A stretch of DNA of 64,000 nt from an uncultured Bacteroides sp. (GTDB taxonomy: Bacteria > Bacteroidota > Bacteroidia > Bacteroidales > Bacteroidaceae). Where the stretch lies: NCBI GenBank assembly GCA_948847595.1, contig CAQOGY010000001.1:310001-374000 (forward strand). Reading direction: 5' to 3'. Both the position numbers and the translations under genes were made by a program. Numbering within the stretch: the stretch's first letter is position 1; each line of letters begins with the position of its first letter. The notes under the pieces were generated by a model. It did not search any database. It was not told where the DNA came from and worked only from the letters and a program-made list of their open reading frames with translations. Shown here one piece after another: positions 52,096 through 59,571 of the stretch.

Positions 52096-52172
52096 GTGTG
52101 CTGTAGAGCCTGCATACGTGGGCTGTATGGTTTACATATGTGTGCTGTTCAGCCTGCATATGTGGGCTATAA
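52096..52172. repeat. Two 33-bp near-identical direct repeats, 44-bp period
   Basis: GTGTGCTGTAGAGCCTGCAT with its continuation at 52096-52128 recurs at 52140-52172 with a few changes. Each unit contains AGCCTGCATAYGTGGGCT, an imperfect palindrome. A third partial unit (AGCCCACGGTTGTG) lies at 52085. No coding potential. The rest of 51815-52407 shows nothing else recognisable. Confidence 0.45.
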
Positions 52173-52407
52173 AAAGACGACCGTTCCTAATAGATTATTA
52201 AGTAGCTAAACGTTGGTAATATATGAGATTTGTGGTGTTTATTTCTACTGGCTCATATTAATGATGCGGTTCTGTTTATGCTGTTGTCATTATACGAGTA
52301 ATCGAACCCATTAGCTTTGTCTTTCTTAGAATCTAATAGGCATAGTTTTTCTAATGTATAAATGGCTTTCTTGATAAGTTTTAATGGATGGCGGTTTCTG
52401 ATAAATG

Positions 52408-52428
52408 CCTAAGTTCGATTAGAACTTA
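52408..52428. repeat. Left inverted repeat of invertible promoter segment
   Basis: CC followed by TAAGTTC-GATTA-GAACTTA. This 21-mer is the exact reverse complement of 52729-52749. Its core AGTTC-N5-GAACT is itself a dyad, as expected for a recombinase site. Confidence 0.88.
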
Positions 52429-52508
52429 GATGATTTATATATTAGAATTACTTCTGTTTCATTGACAATTTTATTGTTAACATTCAGCATCTATTTCTTA
52501 AAACGTTG

Positions 52509-52557
52509 CAAATATACAAACATTATTAATAACGGCAAACGAATTAATAAATTATTT
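52509..52557 (-). promoter_or_regulatory. Promoter and regulon motif inside the inverton, pointing left
   Basis: On the reverse strand: AATAATTTATTAAT (52556 down to 52543), TTTG at 52539-52536, exactly 19 bp, then TATATTTG at 52516-52509. Both promoter boxes are perfect, and the upstream motif matches the nan and sialidase promoters at the same distance. Confidence 0.75.
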
Positions 52558-52728
52558 TATTTATATATGCTATTGAATATCGTTTTATTTAATAAATTAC
52601 CTTGCTAATACGCTAAACAAATATTCATACATCAAGTAGATAATAGGTATTTCTTTTGAAGTTATTTTTTCATATTGCAATTATAATAGTCGAATTTGTA
52701 CGAAGAAACCATAAGTATTTCCGGAAGA

Positions 52729-52749
52729 TAAGTTCTAATCGAACTTAGG
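52729..52749. repeat. Right inverted repeat of invertible promoter segment
   Basis: TAAGTTC-TAATC-GAACTTA followed by GG, the exact reverse complement of the left repeat, 46 bp before the susC 2 ATG. Confidence 0.88.
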
Positions 52750-52794
52750 TGAGAAGTGTGAACAAACCTTTTTTATTAACTAAAAGTAATACTT

Positions 52795-55700
52795 ATGAAA
52801 AGAAACATCTTTTTGTTGATGTTGTGCTTATTTGGCTTGATAGGGGCTATGGCGCAGACTAAAACTGCTACAGGTGTGGTTACTGATCAGGCGGGTGAGA
52901 CTGTTATTGGTGCATCCGTGATTGTGAAGGGTACCACGAATGGTACCATTACGGATCTTGATGGTAAATTTACCTTAGGCAATGTGAAAGACGGAGATAT
53001 TATCCAAATATCTTTTGTCGGTTATAAAACGCAGGAAATTAAGTTTGCCGGACAGATGTTGAATGTCATCTTACACGATGACACGGAAGTTTTGGATGAA
53101 GTGGTGGTTACAGGTTATGGTGGTTCTCAGAAACGTGCGACGTTGACGACTGCAATCTCAAAACTGGACAACTCTGTTTTAAAAAATGCAGCGTTCAGTA
53201 ATGCAGGACAGTCTTTGCAAGGATCGGTAACAGGTCTTCGGGTGGTAAACACTACCGGTCAACCGGGTACGAATCCGGATATTACATTGCGTGGTGGAGC
53301 GACTATCACTGGTGACAACAGTAACGCTTTGGTTGTTGTGGACGGTATAGTACGTAATAGTATGTCGGATGTTAATCCTTCTGATATTGAATCTATCCAA
53401 ATTTTGAAAGATGCGGCTTCTACGGCTATTTACGGAGCTCGCGCGAATGGTGGTGTTATCTTGATTGAAACGAAAAGTGGAAAGGAAGGAAAGACTTCAG
53501 TCAATTATAAGTTCAAGATAGGCAAAAACTTCACTCGTAAGGGATATGAATTTGTAAATGCGGAAGATTATATCTATTATAACCGTTTGGGTATGCTTCG
53601 TACCAACCAGGCAAGGGATGGACGTATGGGCACATACAATGTAGATGCACAAGCCGGATATGGCGTAGGGAATGCATTGTACGATATTCGGTATCTGACG
53701 GATGAAACAGCTCATCTTCAGAATGAAGGATGGTCTGTAATGAACGACCCATACTATGACGGAAAGCAAATTTTATTTAGAGATTATAACGGGCAGTTGG
53801 ATGATGAGGTATTCAGCAGCAGTGCCATTACGCAAGACCATTACCTCAATATTACAGGTGGTAACGATAAAAGCACCTTTGCGAGCAGCTTGGGGTACTA
53901 TAATGAAGATGGTATGATTAAAGGAACGGGGTTCAAGCGTTTCAGTGGATCGTTCAACGGATCGTATAAGATTTTTCCGATATTAAATATAAAAGCGGGT
54001 GTCTCTTATGTATGGTCTACCCGGCCGGAATTATGGATCGGTACTTATGAATTCTTTTATCGTACCCGTTCGCAGCGTCCTACATGGAATCCTTGGATGG
54101 AGGACGGTTCTCCTGCGTCAGGGGGTGGTACTGGGGATGGTAACCCGGCTTACTATCGTGATTTGCTGACCCAAAAGAACAGTACGGCACGTGCTACATA
54201 CAATATCGGCTTTACGTTGGATATTCTTCCAAAAGAATTGGTCTTGAATGGAAACGCTTCTTTATTGAACTATCAGTATCAGAGAGAGAAGTTTGACAAG
54301 GCATATCAAACACAGACAGCTTCTACGCCCAATACAACTCGCAATGCGGAAGCTTGGATTCAAAAATACAATCAGATTCAGCTGAATGCTTCATTGACAT
54401 ATACCAAAACATTTGCCGAAAAGCATAATTTGGATGCAATGATTGGCGGAGAGTATTATACTTACAATCAATTTGATTTTGAAGCTAAGACGCAAGGTTC
54501 TCCTACGGACGATATCCCGACCTTGAATGTTGGTTCTGAAAGGACTTTCACTCGTACGGAAAAAACGGCTTATCGCATTCTTTCTGGTTTCGGTCGTGTC
54601 AATTATAACTACAACATGAAATATTTGTTGTCTTTCACGGCTCGTTATGACGGAATTTCTCGTTTGAAGGACAATCGTTGGGGATTCTTCCCGGGGGTAT
54701 CTGTAGGATGGAATATTATGGAAGAAGATTTCTGGAAAGAATCCAAAGTGTCCGATATCGTTTCCAATTTGAAACCGCGTATCAGTTATGGTGTGAATGG
54801 TAATGTAAATGGCATCGGAAATTATGAAGTCTATGGAGAATACGCACAGGTGGATGCTAAAACTTATGGTGGGGCGACAGCTCTTTATAATAAGAAATTG
54901 CTCAATACCAACCTGCGCTGGGAACAGAGTCAGACCTTTGAGGTGGGATTGGATATCGGATTCCTGCAGAACAGACTTTCTTTTATTCTCGACTTCTACA
55001 GCCGTCGGACAAAGGATTTGCTGACCAAACAAGCATTGCCCGGATATACCGGATTCTCGGATATTGTAACGAATATGGGTACGTTGCGCAACTCCGGTTT
55101 CGAAGCGGAAGTGAAAGCAAATATCATCAACAAGGGTGGTTTCACATGGGATATGACTGCGAATATCACTTCTGTTGCCAACAAGATAATTGCATTACCT
55201 TATAACAATGTTGAGAACAACCGCGTAGGCGGTTATGAAGTAGCGGCTGGTAAAGTAGATACCAATGGCAAGTTCCCGACCAAATGGATTGCCGGTCGTC
55301 AGGAAGGCGGTAAACTGGGAGAACTGGTTGGATATAGACAGCAGCATGTTTTCAAAGACTGGGATGACGTAAAGCAACATGCAAATTTACGTGTGGATGA
55401 AGTTGCCAACTTGTATGGTCCCGGACTGGCTGATCAGATCAACCCCGCTACCGGAAAGACTTATAAGGAATCTTCGGGATGGCAGCCTATCGAGCCGGGT
55501 GACGCTTGTTGGGAAGATATCAACGGTGATAATATTATTAACGGTTACGACCGTTCTGTGATGGGTAACATCTTCCCGAATGTTACGGGTGGTTTCTCTA
55601 CTACATTCGGATATAAAGGTCTGTCACTCTATGCCCGTTTCGACTATGCTTTGGGACACACCTTATACAATGACTTGAAAGCTCGTTCGTTGGGACAATA

Positions 55701-56112
55701 TCAGGGGCAATTCAACATCATTACGGATGTGAAAGATATGTGGAGCGAAGCAAATCCGAACTCAGACCTTACGAAGTTCTACTATGCCGACCAGTTGGCG
55801 AAAAAGAATATTACCCGTTCGAACAATGCTTCTACCGCAGCCGACAACAACAGTTCCCGTTATTATGAAAAGGGTGATTATCTGGCTTTGCGCGAAGTCA
55901 CATTGAGCTATCAGTTGCCGAAATCGCTTATCAGCAAGGTACATATGACAGATGCATCTGTGTATGTCACCGGACAGAACTTGTTCTATATCACCGGATA
56001 TGGTGGTGTATCTCCTGAACCAGCCGTATCGACTACATACGGTCGTGGTATTGACAATGGACGTTATCCTACTCCGAGAACGCTCTTGTTCGGTTTATCT
56101 CTAACATTCTAA
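52795..56112 (+). CDS. SusC/RagA-family TonB-dependent outer membrane transporter 2
   Basis: A 1105-residue importer. Signal peptide ending GAMAQ (about 21), the carboxypeptidase-regulatory-like domain (TGVVTDQAGETVIGASVIVKG), the plug with SIQILKDAASTAIYGARANGGVILIETKSG (about 200-230), and a barrel ending in LLFGLSLTF. It is a clear paralogue of SusC 1. Expression should depend on the orientation of the invertible promoter just upstream, which is OFF in this assembly. Context with GH33, GH20 and O-acetylesterase genes suggests import of desialylated or sialylated N-/O-glycan fragments. Confidence 0.95.
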   Translation: MKRNIFLLMLCLFGLIGAMAQTKTATGVVTDQAGETVIGASVIVKGTTNGTITDLDGKFTLGNVKDGDIIQISFVGYKTQEIKFAGQMLNVILHDDTEVLDEVVVTGYGGSQKRATLTTAISKLDNSVLKNAAFSNAGQSLQGSVTGLRVVNTTGQPGTNPDITLRGGATITGDNSNALVVVDGIVRNSMSDVNPSDIESIQILKDAASTAIYGARANGGVILIETKSGKEGKTSVNYKFKIGKNFTRKGYEFVNAEDYIYYNRLGMLRTNQARDGRMGTYNVDAQAGYGVGNALYDIRYLTDETAHLQNEGWSVMNDPYYDGKQILFRDYNGQLDDEVFSSSAITQDHYLNITGGNDKSTFASSLGYYNEDGMIKGTGFKRFSGSFNGSYKIFPILNIKAGVSYVWSTRPELWIGTYEFFYRTRSQRPTWNPWMEDGSPASGGGTGDGNPAYYRDLLTQKNSTARATYNIGFTLDILPKELVLNGNASLLNYQYQREKFDKAYQTQTASTPNTTRNAEAWIQKYNQIQLNASLTYTKTFAEKHNLDAMIGGEYYTYNQFDFEAKTQGSPTDDIPTLNVGSERTFTRTEKTAYRILSGFGRVNYNYNMKYLLSFTARYDGISRLKDNRWGFFPGVSVGWNIMEEDFWKESKVSDIVSNLKPRISYGVNGNVNGIGNYEVYGEYAQVDAKTYGGATALYNKKLLNTNLRWEQSQTFEVGLDIGFLQNRLSFILDFYSRRTKDLLTKQALPGYTGFSDIVTNMGTLRNSGFEAEVKANIINKGGFTWDMTANITSVANKIIALPYNNVENNRVGGYEVAAGKVDTNGKFPTKWIAGRQEGGKLGELVGYRQQHVFKDWDDVKQHANLRVDEVANLYGPGLADQINPATGKTYKESSGWQPIEPGDACWEDINGDNIINGYDRSVMGNIFPNVTGGFSTTFGYKGLSLYARFDYALGHTLYNDLKARSLGQYQGQFNIITDVKDMWSEANPNSDLTKFYYADQLAKKNITRSNNASTAADNNSSRYYEKGDYLALREVTLSYQLPKSLISKVHMTDASVYVTGQNLFYITGYGGVSPEPAVSTTYGRGIDNGRYPTPRTLLFGLSLTF

Positions 56113-56141
56113 TTTGACAGGACTTAAAAAGGAATAGAATT

Positions 56142-57734
56142 ATGAAAAATATATTCAAATATTTATGGGCAAGTGCAGCTTTGCTGCCTTTCCTGACAGG
56201 ATGTAACTCTTTGGATCTGGAGTCGGAAAGTACGATAACCGATGCCAACTATTGGAAGAGTGACACGCATTTCAGTGCTTTCAACGTTGGTTTGCATGCA
56301 CAACTCAGAGAGCGGTCGTACAATTTCTTTATATTAGGTGAACCTCGTGCTGATATTTATGGTGATGCGCCGTTCGGTGGTGAGGCGACTCAAGGTATGG
56401 AAATCTTCCCTGCCAATTCGCTGAACAGGGAGAACGTAGGGCTCAGTAATTTTGCTAATTTGTACGGAGTTATCAATCAGATAAATCTGATGATTGCCAA
56501 AACGGAAGAAACCGGATTGCTGCCCGAAGCTACCAAGAAATATTATTTGGGAGAGGCTTATGGGATGCGTGCTTTTCTTTACTTTCACTTGCTCCGCTCA
56601 TGGGGGGATGTCATTCTGCATTTGACTTACACCAGTGGTTCGACCATTGATTTGGCAAATATACAGAAGGCTGCTTCGCCGGCAACGGAAGTGATGGCCC
56701 GTATCAAAGAAGACATTACTGCGTCTGAGACGGCATTTAATGGTGACTATTCCTACAAATACGGAAAACATTACTGGTCGTTGGGAGCTACAAAAATGTT
56801 GAAAGGTGAAGTATACTTGTGGAGTGGCAAGCAGATGGGGGGTGGTGATGCCGACTACCGTACTGCTAAAGGGGCTTTGCAGGAAGTGAACAATTGTCCG
56901 GGTATTGGTTTGGAAGACAACTTTACCAATGTTTTCGCCTATGCGAACAAGAAAAATAAAGAAATAATCTTCACCATTCATAATGGACGTGATGAGTATA
57001 ATATGTGGGGCGGGACTAGTTTTAGAAATAATCTTGTTCCTCAGCAGGCTTACATGACTTCCGGCAATTATTTTGATGAGAACGGAGTTTCTTTTGCCGA
57101 AACGAAAGATGCTGAACTGAATGGTTTGATAAGACTTCAGATTAAAAAAGATTTTTATGATAAGGTATTCCGTGAAGGCGATACTCGTAAAGCCGGTTCG
57201 GTGAAGGCTGTTTATGTGAAAGAGGGGGAAGACTTGGTATATAGGGCTTGTTTCCCTTATAAATTCCAGGGTACGATGTTGCCTGGCGGCTCAGAGCGTG
57301 CATGGTTAGACGATTATCCTATTTATCGGTATGCAGACTGCCTGCTGCTTTTGGCAGAAGCCAAAGCTTTGCTAGGTGAAGATATCACTACTGAAATCAA
57401 TACTGTTCGTAAACGTGCGTACGGTGAGACTTATTTCGAGGCGAATAAGGCAACGGTGGCCTATCCGAATGAAAAAGGCGGTGAATTTTATTCCGGCAAT
57501 CCGTTTGTGGCAGGTGATGATGATCCTATTGAAACAGTTCTGAAAGAACGTTTGCGCGAGTTGATGTATGAAGGAAAACGTTGGTATGATATACGTACTT
57601 TGGGTTGTACGGCAAAATATTCTACAGCAAATCAAAAGCGGTTGCTATGGCCGATTGATGCTAATACGCTGACCAATAATAGAGAGCTGGTTCAGACTGA
57701 AGGTTATCTCACCGGTGGAGAAGGTGAAGAATAA
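56142..57734 (+). CDS. SusD-family substrate-binding lipoprotein 2
   Basis: The 530-residue partner of SusC 2, starting 29 nt after it. The lipobox PFLTGC (Cys21) is followed by NSLDLESESTITDANYW. Family motifs are AYGMRAFLYFHLLRSWGDVIL (about 138) and VLKERLRELMYEGKRWYDIRTLG (about 467). It lacks strongly acidic residues right after the Cys. Co-transcribed with susC 2 and therefore subject to the same switch. A terminator follows, so downstream enzymes can be expressed independently. Confidence 0.95.
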   Translation: MKNIFKYLWASAALLPFLTGCNSLDLESESTITDANYWKSDTHFSAFNVGLHAQLRERSYNFFILGEPRADIYGDAPFGGEATQGMEIFPANSLNRENVGLSNFANLYGVINQINLMIAKTEETGLLPEATKKYYLGEAYGMRAFLYFHLLRSWGDVILHLTYTSGSTIDLANIQKAASPATEVMARIKEDITASETAFNGDYSYKYGKHYWSLGATKMLKGEVYLWSGKQMGGGDADYRTAKGALQEVNNCPGIGLEDNFTNVFAYANKKNKEIIFTIHNGRDEYNMWGGTSFRNNLVPQQAYMTSGNYFDENGVSFAETKDAELNGLIRLQIKKDFYDKVFREGDTRKAGSVKAVYVKEGEDLVYRACFPYKFQGTMLPGGSERAWLDDYPIYRYADCLLLLAEAKALLGEDITTEINTVRKRAYGETYFEANKATVAYPNEKGGEFYSGNPFVAGDDDPIETVLKERLRELMYEGKRWYDIRTLGCTAKYSTANQKRLLWPIDANTLTNNRELVQTEGYLTGGEGEE

Positions 57735-57765
57735 TAATACTTCAGGCTGATAACCGAATAAAAAA

Positions 57766-57809
57766 CAAGAGAACGTATGTGTGGTTTAGCATGTGCGTTC
57801 TCGTTTTTG
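57766..57809 (+). terminator. susCD 2 terminator
   Basis: GAGAACGTATG pairs imperfectly with CATGTGCGTTCTC around a 10-nt loop, followed by GTTTTTG. It separates the phase-variable susCD pair from the sialidase promoter. Confidence 0.65.
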
Positions 57810-57843
57810 TAATGGGTAGTTTATTAATTATGTATTTTATAAT

Positions 57844-57893
57844 AAATTATTTTATTAAATGTAGAGGTGATTCGTTGTAATTTTATATATTTG
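57844..57893 (+). promoter_or_regulatory. Sialidase promoter with regulon motif
   Basis: AAATTATTTTATTAAAT at 57844-57860 and -7 box TATATTTG at 57886-57893. The motif starts 42 bp before the -7 box. No good TTTG at -33. Confidence 0.6.
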
Positions 57894-57918
57894 CAGCATG
57901 AAACATTTAAATAATACC

Positions 57919-59550
57919 ATGAAAAAGAATCTATTCTTATCAATCGCCTTTTCTGTTTGTGCGATTTGGCAGTCAGTTGCATCGGATACTGTATTTGTGC
58001 GTGAAACTCAGATTCCTGTTTTGATTGAACGACAAGACAATGTGTTGTTTATGTTGCGTATGAACGCAAAAGAGAGTCGTGTTTTGGATGAAGTGGTTTT
58101 AAATTTCGGCAAAGATGTGAATTTGTCAGATATTAAATCCGTCAAGTTATATTATAGTGGTACGGAAGCCCGTCAGAACTATGGCAAGAATCTTTTTGCT
58201 CCTGTGTCCTATGTTTCCAGTTATACGCCGGGAAAGACATTGGCGGCCAATCCTTCTTATTCGATTAATAAGTCGCAAGTGGACAATCCGAAACAGAAAG
58301 TTACATTGAAAGCCAATCAGAAGCTTTTCCCCGGAATCAACTATTTCTGGATTAGTTTGCAGATGAAGCCGGATGCTTCTTTGCTGGATAAGGTTTCGGC
58401 TAAGATTGCTACTGTGAAAGTAGATGGTAAAGCCGCCCTTATGCATACGGTTTCACCGGAAAATATAGCTCATAGGGTAGGAGTGGGCGTGCGTCATGCC
58501 GGTGACGACGGCTCGGCTGCTTTCCGTATTCCGGGACTGGCAACTACCAACAAGGGAACTTTGCTGGGAGTATATGATGTACGTTACAATAGCAGTGTCG
58601 ATTTGCAGGAGCATGTAGATGTTGGTCTGAGCCGCAGCGTAGACGGTGGTAAAACATGGGAGAAGATGCGTTTGCCTCTGGCTTTCGGTGAGACCGGCGA
58701 TTTGCCCGCTGCTCAGAACGGTGTCGGTGACCCTTCTATTCTGGTGGATACCAAGACCAATACGGCATGGGTGGTAGCAGCCTGGACCCATGGGATGGGT
58801 AATCAGCGTGCCTGGTGGAGCTCTTATCCGGGAATGGATATGAATCATACGGCCCAGTTGGTGCTGTCAAAGAGTACGGACGACGGTAAAACGTGGTCAA
58901 AGCCTATCAATATCACAGAACAGGTGAAAGACCCTTCGTGGTATTTCCTTCTGCAAGGGCCGGGACGTGGTATCACAATGCAGGACGGCACACTGGTATT
59001 CCCGATTCAGTTTATCGACTCTACCCGTGTTCCGAATGCGGGAATCATGTATAGCAAAGACCGTGGCGAAACATGGAAAATACATAACTACGCACGTACC
59101 AATACAACCGAAGCGCAAGTCGCGGAAGTAGAACCGGGCGTATTGATGCTGAACATGAGGGATAACCGTGGCGGCAGCCGTGCTGTTGCTACCACCAAGG
59201 ATTTGGGCAAGACGTGGACAGAACACCCTTCTTCGCGCAAAGCATTGCAGGAGCCGGTATGTATGGCAAGCCTGATTAGCGTAAAAGCGAAAGACAATGT
59301 ACTAAACAAGGATATTCTTTTATTCTCCAACCCGAATACGGTGAAAGGCCGCCATCATATCACCATCAAAGCAAGCCTGGATGGCGGTGTCACATGGTTG
59401 CCCGAACATCAGGTGATGCTCGATGAAGGTGAAGGATGGGGATATTCTTGCCTGACTATGATTGATAAGGAGACAGTCGGCATACTGTATGAGAGTAGTG
59501 TAGCCCACATGACTTTCCAGGCTGTCCCGTTAAAGGATATAATAAAATAG
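57919..59550 (+). CDS. GH33 exo-alpha-sialidase C (BT0455-type)
   Basis: A 543-residue secreted sialidase from the ATG at 57919. The in-frame ATG at 57898 coincides with the predicted transcription start, 5 nt after the -7 box, and is less likely. The signal peptide ends SVASD. An N-terminal beta domain (SDTVFVRETQIPVLIERQDN to about residue 180) precedes the propeller with FRIP (SAAFRIPGLATT) and Asp-boxes SVDGGKTW, STDDGKTW, SKDRGETW and SLDGGVTW. GEGWGYSCLTMIDKETVGILYE holds the catalytic Tyr and Glu. Domain order and sequence closely match the characterised B. thetaiotaomicron sialidase BT0455 (from memory). First gene of an operon with GH20 and two esterases. Confidence 0.95.
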   Translation: MKKNLFLSIAFSVCAIWQSVASDTVFVRETQIPVLIERQDNVLFMLRMNAKESRVLDEVVLNFGKDVNLSDIKSVKLYYSGTEARQNYGKNLFAPVSYVSSYTPGKTLAANPSYSINKSQVDNPKQKVTLKANQKLFPGINYFWISLQMKPDASLLDKVSAKIATVKVDGKAALMHTVSPENIAHRVGVGVRHAGDDGSAAFRIPGLATTNKGTLLGVYDVRYNSSVDLQEHVDVGLSRSVDGGKTWEKMRLPLAFGETGDLPAAQNGVGDPSILVDTKTNTAWVVAAWTHGMGNQRAWWSSYPGMDMNHTAQLVLSKSTDDGKTWSKPINITEQVKDPSWYFLLQGPGRGITMQDGTLVFPIQFIDSTRVPNAGIMYSKDRGETWKIHNYARTNTTEAQVAEVEPGVLMLNMRDNRGGSRAVATTKDLGKTWTEHPSSRKALQEPVCMASLISVKAKDNVLNKDILLFSNPNTVKGRHHITIKASLDGGVTWLPEHQVMLDEGEGWGYSCLTMIDKETVGILYESSVAHMTFQAVPLKDIIK

Positions 59551-59571
59551 AGACACACTCGACCTGTAATC

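Larger units (their letters stand above)
52408..52749. promoter_or_regulatory. Invertible promoter (inverton) upstream of susC 2, OFF orientation
   Basis: Perfect 21-bp inverted repeats bracket a 300-bp AT-rich segment with no gene, ending 45 bp before susC 2. A full promoter inside points leftward, away from susC 2. After inversion its -7 box would lie at 52641-52648 and its transcript would run through the right repeat into susC 2 with a leader of about 140 nt. AGTTC-N5-GAACT repeats are the known sites of SusC/SusD-type invertible promoters in B. fragilis, flipped by a tyrosine recombinase. No recombinase gene lies in this window, so it must act in trans. Confidence 0.85.

Noticed and set aside
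52691..52698. Right-facing promoter inside the inverton in the present orientation (CGAATTTG)
   Set aside because: It lacks the TA of TAnnTTTG and has only TTTC at -33; much weaker than the left-facing one.
51815..52794. Recombinase gene or CRISPR-like array beside the inverton
   Set aside because: No ORF of recombinase size on either strand, and the repeats here have neither regular spacers nor a common unit.
57898..57918. Upstream ATG for sialidase C
   Set aside because: It sits at the predicted transcription start, and the signal peptide begins properly at 57919.
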